Of a stretch of DNA of 40,203 bases, positions 30,471 through 38,227 are shown in pieces. Both the position numbers and the translations under genes were made by a program. This DNA comes from Candidatus Bathyarchaeota archaeon. GTDB lineage: Archaea > Thermoproteota > Bathyarchaeia > 40CM-2-53-6 > RBG-13-38-9. Location of the stretch: positions 1 through 40,203 of the forward strand of contig JAGTRD010000015.1 of the NCBI GenBank assembly GCA_018396915.1, in the 5' to 3' direction. How positions within the stretch are numbered: the stretch's first letter is position 1; every line of letters begins with the position of its first letter. Under the pieces are notes generated by a model. The model ran no database searches. It worked only from the letters and a program-made list of their open reading frames with translations, and was not told the DNA's origin.

Positions 30471-30767
30471 TCTATCTTTTTTTCATAAATAACAAGCATC
30501 TCTTTTTATACTCTTTATTATATATGGATTGATAGAGCTGAAGATCCCCAGATCAACCTTTCTCCTAAATAATTATCTTAACTCATTTCCCGTTCTGACT
30601 AGGTCCAGAAGATTCTTTCCACTATTTTTATTAAATTCGACTGCTATGTCGATATCGCTTTTTCTATTCTGCTCTCCTCTGACAAAAGATCCGAAGAGAG
30701 CCATAAAAGCTATGTCATTCTTATTACAAAATTTGAAAAGTCTCTTCCTTAGATCTTTCTTTCTCAA
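30461..30767 (-). pseudogene. Decayed MNT nucleotidyltransferase
   Basis: TTG 30767 starts RKKDLRKRLFKFCNKND, and the active-site motif GSFVRGEQNRKSDIDIAV is intact. A TAA at 30573 stops it after GNELR. The same frame then continues LFRRKVDLGIFSSINPYIIK, and the last part (EMLVIYEKKIECI) is in another frame and overlaps the HepT start. With the stop and shift repaired it would be a normal MntA-like antitoxin. The whole HepT-MNT module is dead. The flanking 30771-31029 holds nothing I recognise. Confidence 0.7.
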
Positions 30768-31029
30768 TCCTCTAGGTAAATTTTCTATTTTTATATTTAT
30801 TCTGTGTTAAGTGGAGCATCCGTGAATTTAAGCTTTTTCTAACCTAAGAATTACACATTTAATCTCGTGGACTTATGAACTATTAAGTGAACAATTGATA
30901 TTTAATGTTCTACGTGGTAATGCAGATACATATGCCGGCCTATTGTATGATGTATCTTAATCTGGATAAGGAAGAATCGTGTATAGTAAAGGTGGGGTAA
31001 TGCGTGTTTAGAAACCCGCTAAAAAATGT

Positions 31030-31882
31030 TTAAGGTAAGAGGGCCATTATGGAGAGGGCGGTAGTCTCTATGTTTGCAACGCCGTCAGGTTCAAGGTCTT
31101 TTCTTCTGTCAGTAACCCAGCCACCGGATTCATCCTGCCATCTCAAGAGGTTCCTCTGAACATTTTCTAAGGTCGTTTTGTCATCCATTCGTTTTGCAAG
31201 TATGCCAAAGAGAGCTACCTTGTAGACTGGATAGAGTTTTCTCTTATAGTCAGCCTTATCCATTTTGAGAACGCCTCTTGAGAAGTCGTACCGAGAATAT
31301 ATTTTCCTCCATAGTTTATCAGAATAGTCTTTACGTCCTTTTTCCAACCAGTACAATGATAATAGTGCAATCTCATCATTGTAATTTGAGTCTGTCTGAT
31401 TTGCCAGATAGAAGTTCTTCACATCGCCTTCCAGTATGCAGAACCTATCATTGGCTTTATGCCTCCTCCGCCTCGGATCATTATCTGGTTCCCCTAATGG
31501 ATGTTTACTCCTAATAGCCTCCGCACGATCATGTCTTCCAAGTTTCTTGAACATTACTGATAAGAGGTATTGACTCTGATTATAGACTCTATGTTCGGAA
31601 TGATTCTGTTCTGCAACCTCGAAATACTCAGAACCTGCATTATCAACCCGAAGCGAGTCGATAAAAAGTAATGCCCTTTCAATAGCAGGAGTAAAATCTA
31701 TACTGTACAATAGACCTCACAACAGTTGCATACATAGGCATTCGATTGCCAATAAACTTTCTGGAAGAGTGTTCAAGAAACAATATGGTGTTTAATATGC
31801 TAATCTGAGTAGGCCTTGCTCGAATAGATCTCACGTAAGATGTGATCGCAGGATCTAGCTGAAACTGATATTGATCTAGCAA
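31030..31882 (-). pseudogene. Alpha-toroid (prenyltransferase/squalene-oxidase-repeat-like) protein, frameshifted
   Basis: The long part (31030-31710) is helical and ends LLRWQDESGGWVTDRRKDLE with ETTALSIMALL, the QxxxGGW-type repeat of terpenoid-cyclase-like toroids. Just upstream, a 67-codon frame (31679-31882: LLDQYQFQLDPAITSYVRSI, then YATVVRSI) overlaps it, and the joined protein reads naturally as one N-terminus. I infer a single gene of about 285 codons with a shift near 31700-31710. It could also be two overlapping genes. Function is unknown; the family covers cyclases and surface glycan enzymes. Confidence 0.45.
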
Positions 31883-31970
31883 TGACTTTATATTTGTAAG
31901 TGGATGCGCCGTGAGTATGCGGGAATGAATCTAGGTGTACCTTGATGAGGTTTTGATATATCGGATTATA

Positions 31971-32009
31971 TATTGATATATTTATATACTATGCGATGAT
32001 ATATCAATA
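31971..32009. promoter_or_regulatory. vapBC operator: perfect 11-bp inverted repeat around the TATA box
   Basis: TATTGATATAT (31971-31981) and ATATATCAATA (31999-32009) are exact reverse complements with centres 28 bp apart, enclosing TTTATATA. A further half-site, TTGATATATC, lies at 31953-31962. AGGTGAT, the Shine-Dalgarno sequence of vapB, follows directly. The layout matches the unrelated operator sequence at 26652-26689. Confidence 0.65.
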
Positions 32010-32020
32010 TAGGTGATGGT

Positions 32021-32230
32021 TTGAGCAAAGTTACGACTGTGAGAGTTTCAAAAGACACGTTAGAATTGCTAGAACGTTTAAAGAGAAAATTCAAAGTCGA
32101 AAGCCTTGACGAAACTATACAGACTCTTATCAGGCAGCAGCGTAAGACATTGATCGATAAGTCTTTTGGCTTGGATAAGGGGCGAATGAAGTCTTTCACC
32201 GAGGAGGATCGTGGTGAAGATCGTAGTTGA
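32021..32230 (+). CDS. vapB: VapB-type RHH antitoxin
   Basis: TTG 32021, with GGTGAT just upstream, starts the 69-aa SKVTTVRVSKDTLELLERLK, then ESLDETIQTLIRQ, a ribbon-helix-helix domain. The tail SFTEEDRGEDRS is acidic. Its EEDRGE codons contain GGAGG and the GTG start of the toxin, which overlaps by 17 nt. The operator at 31971-32009 predicts autoregulation. Confidence 0.86.
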   Translation: MSKVTTVRVSKDTLELLERLKRKFKVESLDETIQTLIRQQRKTLIDKSFGLDKGRMKSFTEEDRGEDRS

Positions 32231-32621
32231 TGCGTATGCTTGGATTGAGATTTTTATTGGAAGTGAGAAGGGAGAGAAAGCGAGAGAACACATTGAAAAA
32301 GCAAGTGAAGTTTATACACCAGACACAGTGCTTGCAGAGATAGCGCGAAAGTATCTGAGGGAGGGAGCTGACCAGAGGGATGCCGAAGAAAGGCTTAGAA
32401 TGATCGTAGAGGTCTCAAATATTGCTCCAATAGATGTTGAAGTCGCTTTGGAAGCGGCGAAATCTTATATGAAACTCTCAGATGAAGCAAGAAAGGCTGG
32501 GATGAAAGCTCCAAGCCTTTTTGATGCCATAGTGCTTGGAACAGCCAAATCTCTCAATGCAAAAATTCTGACAGGTGACGAACACTTCAAGAACCTGCAA
32601 GAAACACTCTGGATAAGATGA
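32214..32621 (+). CDS. vapC: VapC-type PIN toxin
   Basis: This 135-aa PIN ribonuclease has KIVVDAYAWIEIFIGSEKG (D6), VLAEIARKYLREG, APSLFDAIVLGTA and ILTGDEHFKNL. Of the adjacent GTG codons at 32211 and 32214, I prefer 32214, which is 6 nt after GGAGG and matches the normal VapC N-terminus. All catalytic residues are present. It resembles the toxin at 14164-14526. Confidence 0.9.
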   Translation: MKIVVDAYAWIEIFIGSEKGEKAREHIEKASEVYTPDTVLAEIARKYLREGADQRDAEERLRMIVEVSNIAPIDVEVALEAAKSYMKLSDEARKAGMKAPSLFDAIVLGTAKSLNAKILTGDEHFKNLQETLWIR

Positions 32622-32690
32622 CTTTGAGATTATAAGTATGCCAAATCGCTCCTCGCCATTTTGAAGAGATAACTAACCTCATATAAAGTC

Positions 32691-32697
32691 TTTTTTT
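32691..32697 (+). terminator. Possible T-run terminator after vapBC
   Basis: TTTTTTT follows the vapC stop by about 70 nt, with no other gene between. Archaeal RNA polymerase stops at such T-runs. There is no hairpin. Confidence 0.3.
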
Positions 32698-32872
32698 AAC
32701 TTAAATAAAATGCATGAAAAGAATTACATATTGGGAGAAGACCATAAAAATTGGTGGCGGCGTCAGTATTAAGTCTCTTTGGGTTAAAACATAAGTCTCT
32801 CTAACACATTGCAATCTATAAGAGTGAAAGCTGTTACTGTTTAGGTGCATTTTAAGGTTGGGAAAGGGCATA

Positions 32873-33035
32873 TTGACGGAAGAAAAGGTAAATCTTGCGA
32901 TAGGTATGACCGACACATGTGTGAATGTCTGTGTTGAATCACTGAAGATGAGGTCCAAGAATAGATGAGGAGGAGCTACTGGAGAAGATCAGAGAAAGAA
33001 TAATGTATAATAGACGCAGAAGATGTGAGATTTAG
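32873..33035 (+). pseudogene. Frameshifted partner gene of an AbiEii-like protein
   Basis: TTG 32873 starts TEEKVNLAIGMTDTCVNVCV, ending at a stop near 32967. One base out, RIDEEELLEKIRERIMYNRR follows and ends at TAG 33033-33035. This pattern (start EEKVxxAIxMTDxCV, end EEELLEKIRERI) is what precedes AbiEii-like nucleotidyltransferases in archaea, to my recollection. The family name is not known to me. The next gene's GTG at 33025 overlaps its end. Confidence 0.45.
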
Positions 33036-33219
33036 GGACGGCACTTTCGAGGGACTTATCATAAGAGTGGTCGACGCTTTCAACTTTTCAATATTAGGTT
33101 ACATGATTACTGGAGCCCTAGCCGCAAGCTATTACGATGTTTCACGCACAACAATGTTGTGTAGAGATCATACTGGGCATGCAGGCAAAAATCCGCTATC
33201 AAGCCAAGAATACTATTGA
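33025..33219 (+). pseudogene. Truncated AbiEii/DUF6036-like nucleotidyltransferase
   Basis: GTG 33025 starts RFRDGTFEGLIIRVVDAFNF, then LGYMITGALAASYYDVSRTT, the N-terminus of an AbiEii-type nucleotidyltransferase (the G-G/A-LAAxxxGxxRxT region). The DxD that should follow is lost at a frameshift, and the gene stops where the convergent tspO ends. Only a fragment is left. With 32873-33035 it forms a dead two-gene TA-like locus. Confidence 0.55.
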
Positions 33220-33654
33220 GAGGTTTATGGCTCCTGCAATGGACACCCATACCAAATATGGAATTAGAAGATAAGCCGCTATCTTCGACCTCTTCCATGA
33301 CAAAAATATTAAAGCCAATATTGTTAACCATAATATAGTGATCTCTATAAAAGCCCATGCTGGACTCTTGAATCCGAAGAATATGAGGCTCCATAGAAAG
33401 TTCAAGGCCAGATTCAACCCGTAAACAGTGAAGAAACTTCTACGTTCAGGTTGAAAGTACATGAGCCCCCCTGAGAGTCCTATGAGTAAAAAGAGGATGT
33501 TCCATATGATGGCAATGACCCAGCCAGGAGGTGTGAAGAAAGGTTTACGTAGACCTTGATACCAGGGTCCTGTGTCTGTGAATATGCCGCCGGATAAGCC
33601 TATCAAGTAGACGAGGGCTATGAAAACTGCGAAGACTAAGATTTTCCTAGACAT
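33199..33654 (-). CDS. tspO: TspO/MBR family membrane protein
   Basis: This 151-aa protein has five hydrophobic segments. The TspO signature is WYQGLRKPFFTPPGWVIAII, then LALNFLWSLIFFGFKSPAWA and LLIPYLVWVSIAGAINLSI. TspO proteins bind porphyrins and other hydrophobic ligands and are linked to stress and tetrapyrrole handling; archaeal roles are not established. It is slightly short for the family but has all blocks. It seems to be transcribed alone, divergent from the KaiC-like operon. Confidence 0.93.
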   Translation of the reverse strand: MSRKILVFAVFIALVYLIGLSGGIFTDTGPWYQGLRKPFFTPPGWVIAIIWNILFLLIGLSGGLMYFQPERRSFFTVYGLNLALNFLWSLIFFGFKSPAWAFIEITILWLTILALIFLSWKRSKIAAYLLIPYLVWVSIAGAINLSIVFLA

Positions 33655-33836
33655 AGGCCACCCAACGCATAGTTATAGAATCAAGCATAGCATATATATA
33701 GTTATGGAGGTACTGCGAGAAAATTTTTAGTTACGTTTCTTGGGCGATAGCCGCTCTCAGAGATGTAGGGGCTCAATTTTCGATTCAAAAAGGATGTTTA
33801 TATAGAGTTTTGGTCATTACTTAAGTGGGCGCTTGC

Positions 33837-35268
33837 ATGTCTGAGTGCATCTCCTCTGGAGACGAAGGTTTAGATGAGGTTACTGGAGGTGGCTTTCCCA
33901 GAGGTAGCTTAATCCTGCTTGCAGGAAATCCAGGTACCGGAAAGACGGTCTTCTCGACACAGTTTCTTGTTAAGGGTGCTGAATCTGATGAACCTGGTGT
34001 CTACGTATCTTTCGCTGAAGATAAGAGTCTCCTAGTAAAGAATATTTTCTAAACATTTAAGGTGTGACCTTAAACTTCTTGAGGATGAAGGCAAGATCAA
34101 GATACTGGATTTTGTTGCTGTGAAGGACACAGGCGTCTCAGCGGCTCTAGACTTGATTTTGCGTGAAGTTAAAAATATCAAAGCCAAACGTCTGGTCGTA
34201 GACTCTTTCACAGCTATGGCTCAGGCGTTTAAGGAACCTATAGATGTTAGAGTGGTCGTTCACACAGTATTGAATAGGATAGTTCGCCAGATGGGCTGCA
34301 CCTCAATCATTATTGAGGAGGTTCCGTTCGGTGAGTCTAAGATAGGTTTAGGTGTAGAGGAGTTCGTGGCTGATAGTGTGTTATTGTTGAGCACGTGTGA
34401 AGTAGACGTTCTTCCGCTGAGAGAGTTGAAGCTTGTAAAGATTAGGGGAACCAGGTTGCCTCAGCGGAAACTTATCTATACGCTCGAAGGTGGCTTCAGA
34501 GCCTTCCCCCCATTCAAGCCTAAAACGGTTATGGAGCCTAAGAGATTCCATCCGATCCCCGACCCTCCTGAAAAATACTCTACTGGCTCCAGTGATTTAG
34601 ATGAAATCCTTGGCGGCGGAGTGTCTAAAGGTTCCCTCATGCTCTTAACTTTAGATGAGAAGGTTACTACGCTTCAATATCATTTGCTTATTGACCCTAT
34701 GGCAACCAACTTTGTTCTTCAAGGAAGAGGGTTGATAGATATCCCATCTTGTGGAGTAGACCCATTTATGTTCCGCAAATATTTCTACACATATGGTGGG
34801 ACAGAGAAAGACTTCAATCGTTACGTTAGAATAATTGAAGCCAGGAGCATGTCAGAGCCTAAACCTCTGCCGAACTTAATCACTTTGGACGGTAAGGATT
34901 GGAGGGAGGATTTAGAAAAAGTCTTCAAGACTGGCAACCAGCTTAGAATGGAGACTGGTCATTCGATTCTATCCATTGTGGGCGTAGACAACATCATAAC
35001 TACATATGGCGAGGAGCATTGTGAAGAGATCCTGAATCTAACCGCTACAGGGGCGAGGAGGGTTGATGCAGCCGTCGTAGCAATCTTCAGAGGTGGCCGC
35101 AAGGAATTGTCCAAGATAATCAGCTCGATTGCTGATGTACACTTCCACCTAACAAAGGAAAACGGCTGCTTACTTCTCAATCATATTAAGCCTGGACATG
35201 CCTTATACATAGTTGAGATGGATGTCTTGAAAGGCTACCCAACACCCAAACTTACGCCAATGGTCTGA
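33837..35268 (+). pseudogene. Two-domain KaiC-like RecA-superfamily ATPase with one frameshift
   Basis: ATG 33837 (or GTG 33825, behind TATA-like TTTATATA) starts SECISSGDEGLDEVTGGGFP, then Walker A GNPGTGKT. The frame ends at TAA 34050-34052, after LVKNIF. Shifting one base at the TTTT run (about 34044-34048) restores SKHLRCDLKLLEDEGKIKIL and the rest of the first KaiC domain (LVVDSFTAMAQ as Walker B). A second KaiC-like domain (STGSSDLDEILGGGVSKGSL) has no P-loop, reading LTLDEKVTT instead. Such proteins are signalling ATPases in archaea. Downstream NitrOD5 and MEDS genes suggest one sensory operon. Whether the shift is real or an error is open. Confidence 0.78.
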
Positions 35269-35284
35269 TGGAGGAATAGCTAAT

Positions 35285-35631
35285 TTGATTAAAGAGATCC
35301 ATGCAGCAGGGAGGGGAGAAGATTAAAGGATAAGTTCAGAAGGGCTCTCTCTGAAGCTATTGATGATGGTCTCCTAGTTCTAGGCGAGACTGTTAGGGAG
35401 GCATTGTACTCCCATGTTGAGAGGAATCACCATATTAAACGTGAAGATCTTCCTGAGAATCTTGAAATTCTTCACAATATTCTGAAGGGTATATTAGGCG
35501 CTGGGGTAATGGTTCTTGAGAGGGTCATCGCCAAAAATCTATATGAGAGATTAAACCTGAACTTTGTAGACCATGAAGACTGGGCACTGATCGATTACGT
35601 TAAGGATGCTGAACAACTCACTGGTGGCTAA
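35285..35631 (+). pseudogene. NitrOD5-domain protein, apparent frameshift near the N-terminus
   Basis: The frame 35404-35631 carries the NitrOD5 helical domain: LYSHVERNHHIKREDLPENL, ILHNILKGILGAGVMVLERV and LYERLNLNF. Its coding sequence clearly continues upstream (LKDKFRRALSEAIDDG, then LLVLGETVREA) without any start codon. TTG 35285, with GGAGGAA before it, starts IKEIHAAGRGE in another frame. A single shift near 35320-35328 (GATTAAAGG) joins both. NitrOD5 is an output or accessory domain named from Nitrososphaera. It lies between the KaiC-like ATPase and MEDS genes in one operon. Confidence 0.65.
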
Positions 35632-35638
35632 TTGAGGA

Positions 35639-36211
35639 ATGGATGTGAATGATATTTTAGAGTTTGTTAAGAATATGAGGGTCAAGGAACATGCTATCGT
35701 CTTCTATTCAAGACATGAAGATAAACATAAGATTCTACTAAATTTCGTCAAGGCTGGTTTGGATCGTGGTGAGTCTGTAGGATATGCTGCCGGCGGTGAG
35801 CCTCCCGAAAGCTTAAGGGAGGCTATGAGAAAGTTCGGTATAGCTGTCGAACGTTACGAGAGTAGCGGCTGCCTAAAAATTATGAGTGAAATACATATTA
35901 AAGATGGGGTGGCTGAGCCTTCGGAGATCATAAGCCGCTGGAGGATGCTCTACAATGAGGCTGCGGAGATGGGTCTCAAAGGCTTGAGGGCGACTGGCGA
36001 GACAGATCACTTCTTCTACAAAAACCTCGTCAAGGAACTTATCGAGGAAGCCCTGCATAGGGGACTCGACTTCCCAATGACCTCCCTATGTGGATACAAT
36101 GCAGAGATTGTGGCCAAGCATGATAGAGGCCAACTTTACCTTGACCTCATCAGAGCCCATAGAACAGTTATCTTCATAGGTCCGGAGGGTGGTTTGATAA
36201 AGAGAATCTAA
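35639..36211 (+). CDS. MEDS-domain sensory protein
   Basis: This 190-aa protein matches the MEDS (DcmR-type sensory) domain: EHAIVFYSRHEDKHKILLNF, GLDRGESVGYAAGG, SRWRMLYNEAAEMGLKGLRA and TSLCGYNAEIV. These KaiC-related domains sense hydrocarbon derivatives in methanogens and methylotrophs; the ligand here is unknown. There is no output domain on the chain, so signalling would pass through the NitrOD5 or KaiC-like partners. Its ATG is 7 nt after the NitrOD5 stop. The 275-base gap on the right (36212-36486) shows no feature. Confidence 0.82.
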   Translation: MDVNDILEFVKNMRVKEHAIVFYSRHEDKHKILLNFVKAGLDRGESVGYAAGGEPPESLREAMRKFGIAVERYESSGCLKIMSEIHIKDGVAEPSEIISRWRMLYNEAAEMGLKGLRATGETDHFFYKNLVKELIEEALHRGLDFPMTSLCGYNAEIVAKHDRGQLYLDLIRAHRTVIFIGPEGGLIKRI

Positions 36212-36486
36212 AAAAAGTCTTGCCTCAAAAATTTGTTGCCTATTACCTATAGGTATAATATCATTTCTTTCAATTTACTTTCAAAAACTGAAGTCTGTTT
36301 TAGGATATATACTGTAAGACCATAAAATCTCCGTTTTGTCCTATACTTCTTGTCATGGCAAAATAGCACATCCTCATTATGGTTTCAAGTAGCTGGGAAT
36401 AAATGTTGATGGTAGGTGTTATCTATTGGCAGGATCCAGTTTGATCCCATTATGTAGACTAGCTGGATTATTCAATGAAGGCGATG

Positions 36487-37266
36487 TTATGATACTAACT
36501 CCTGCATTCTCCTCTTCGCCATCTGGTATCCGAAGTCGAAGTATTTGATGAAGTCTGCTACGAACTCGTTTGCTGGATGGTTGTATATGTTCTCTGGTGT
36601 ATCAACCTGCTCTATACCTCCCCTATTCATGACCGCCATCCTGTCTGCTAGGGCCATCGCCTCAACTAGATTGTGGGTGACATAGACCGTCGTCGTCTCA
36701 AGCTCTCTATGCAGCTTCCTGATCTCGTCTGAAACTTTGATTCTGCTCTGAGGGTCTAGGTTACTCAGAGGCTCGTCCATCAACAGTATCTTGGGTGGTA
36801 TGAGTATGGATCTTCCTACTGCGACCTTCTGCTGCTGGCCTGCTGAAAGTTCTCCAGGCTTCCTAGGGTATAGACTCCTCTCTATTCCAACCTGTTCACT
36901 GACATTCTCAACTATCTTCTTGATCTTTGGTGTTACGTATTTTCTGAGTTTGAGGGCGAAGCTGAGGTTTGAATACTTCTTCTCATCGAAGACCTTCATA
37001 TGTGGGAATAGGGCGTAGCTCTGGAAGACCATGTTCACACCCCTCCTCACAGGCGGAAGGTCGTTGACGAGGGTGCCGTCAATATATATGCTTCCACTGT
37101 CAGGCTTCAACAGGCCTGCGATAAGTTTTAGGAGGGTTGTCTTGCCGCATCCGCTTGGACCTACGACGACGAAGAATTCGCCATGCGGAATGAAGAGGTT
37201 GAGGCTGTCAACTGCAATAACATCGCCAAACCTCTTTGTGATGTCCACCAAGATCAGACTAGCCAT
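36487..37266 (-). CDS. ABC transporter ATPase (MalK/PotA type) without TOBE domain
   Basis: This 259-aa ABC ATPase has Walker A GPSGCGKTT, Q-loop VFQSYALFP, signature LSAGQQQKVAVGRS (A for the usual G), Walker B ILLMDEPLSNLD and switch VYVTHN. The sequence is closest to sugar or polyamine importers, but it stops about 100 residues before the usual TOBE domain. There is an unusual insertion at VFDEKKYSNLSFALKL. No permease or binding protein is in the window, so it must work with distant genes, or be the surviving part of an operon. Confidence 0.88.
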   Translation of the reverse strand: MASLILVDITKRFGDVIAVDSLNLFIPHGEFFVVVGPSGCGKTTLLKLIAGLLKPDSGSIYIDGTLVNDLPPVRRGVNMVFQSYALFPHMKVFDEKKYSNLSFALKLRKYVTPKIKKIVENVSEQVGIERSLYPRKPGELSAGQQQKVAVGRSILIPPKILLMDEPLSNLDPQSRIKVSDEIRKLHRELETTTVYVTHNLVEAMALADRMAVMNRGGIEQVDTPENIYNHPANEFVADFIKYFDFGYQMAKRRMQELVS

Positions 37267-37348
37267 AACTAACTACAATAATTCTTATCAATCAAATATT
37301 TAGGTTTATGAGAAGAGATAACGTAATGGAATTTTGGACATTCCGCAT

Positions 37349-37747
37349 TCAGATGTTTCTTCTTTGAATCTCTTTCACTCTATCGAAGTGTTCGTCGGTT
37401 GAGACTATTACCTCAGCTTTCTCCAACAACGAGGATGCGGCGTGGATGGAGTCTATGGGGTCCAATCGATACTGCGTCATAAGTTCTAACGCCAACGATA
37501 ATATGTCTCCATTTACATCCACAAGCTCTAGGCGGGGCATCTTCAGGAAAGCCTGTCCAGCAGAGACCGCATCTTCAAAATTCCTATACTTCCTAACCGC
37601 CCAGACGAGCTCATCGAAAGTTAGCGCCGATGTTGAAGCACGTAGCTTGCCCTCCTGCGTCTCTTTAAGGAGAAGTCGAGCTCGATCTCCAACCTCCTCC
37701 TGATTCAGGGCTGCGTATATGAAGACATTTGCGTCGAGGTAAAGCAT
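37349..37747 (-). CDS. vapC: PIN toxin of an AbrB-PIN pair
   Basis: This 132-aa PIN ribonuclease has LYLDANVFIYAALNQEEVG (D5), ALTFDELVWAVRKY, LDPIDSIHAASSL and IVSTDEHFDRVKEI, with all four acids present. The start ATG 37747 is 1 nt after the antitoxin stop; the ORF start at 37768 would add the antitoxin's shifted tail. GAAAGGG lies upstream. The toxin pairs with an AbrB-fold antitoxin. Confidence 0.9.
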   Translation of the reverse strand: MLYLDANVFIYAALNQEEVGDRARLLLKETQEGKLRASTSALTFDELVWAVRKYRNFEDAVSAGQAFLKMPRLELVDVNGDILSLALELMTQYRLDPIDSIHAASSLLEKAEVIVSTDEHFDRVKEIQRRNI

Positions 37748-37748
37748 T

Positions 37749-37994
37749 TTAACCGACCCTTTCCACAAGCTCCTCTTCGTATAGGTGTGTTGGAATCTGC
37801 TTGACAGAGGGGCCTCCCTTCGCTATTCTCTCGAATATGGACACGACGTCGATATCCAGTTTCTGCAGAACTACTCTGTCACCCTCGAGTCTGAAGATAA
37901 CCTTCGACCCTGGATGAATCTTGAGGGCTTTACGAAAAGCTTTAGGAATTACTACTTGGCCTTTTGGTCCGACTCTCATTTCCTCTTCGATCAT
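37749..37994 (-). CDS. vapB: AbrB/MazE-fold antitoxin
   Basis: This 81-aa protein starts IEEEMRVGPKGQVVIPKAFR, then KIHPGSKVIFRLEGDRVVLQ, the AbrB swapped hairpin. Its tail (GPSVKQIPTHLYEEELVERV) should bind the toxin. A TATA-like GTTATAC centred near 38021 sits about 27 nt before ATG 37994, so the mRNA is probably leaderless, as for the AbrB gene at 3166-3423. Confidence 0.88.
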   Translation of the reverse strand: MIEEEMRVGPKGQVVIPKAFRKALKIHPGSKVIFRLEGDRVVLQKLDIDVVSIFERIAKGGPSVKQIPTHLYEEELVERVG

Positions 37995-38208
37995 GTATTA
38001 CCACAAGTTAGAAAAATGTATAACCTAAATTTATACTTTAACCTCACTAAAACCTCATGTACCAGCAGGCGTTATGTGAACTTTTTTATTTTCTATGGTT
38101 TAACTGTTAGGACGCTTTAACCTTGATATGGTAAGCATAACTTCCCTCAAGACGGCATATGTTCGATAATATTTGTTTACATTTTGAAAACGTTATGTTT
38201 ATCATTAT

Positions 38209-38225
38209 GTTTACATTATGTAAAC
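38209..38225. promoter_or_regulatory. 17-bp palindrome directly before vapB
   Basis: GTTTACAT-T-ATGTAAAC is a perfect palindrome ending 2 nt before ATG 38228. A weaker copy (GTTTACATTTTGAAAAC) is at 38175-38191, about 34 bp upstream, and ATGTTTATC lies between. They form a tandem operator candidate for the downstream vapBC. Confidence 0.6.
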
Positions 38226-38227
38226 TT

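Noticed and set aside
34036-34060. Programmed frameshift in the KaiC-like gene
   Set aside because: I see no slippery heptamer plus structure. Error or decay is simpler, given the other shifts in the window.
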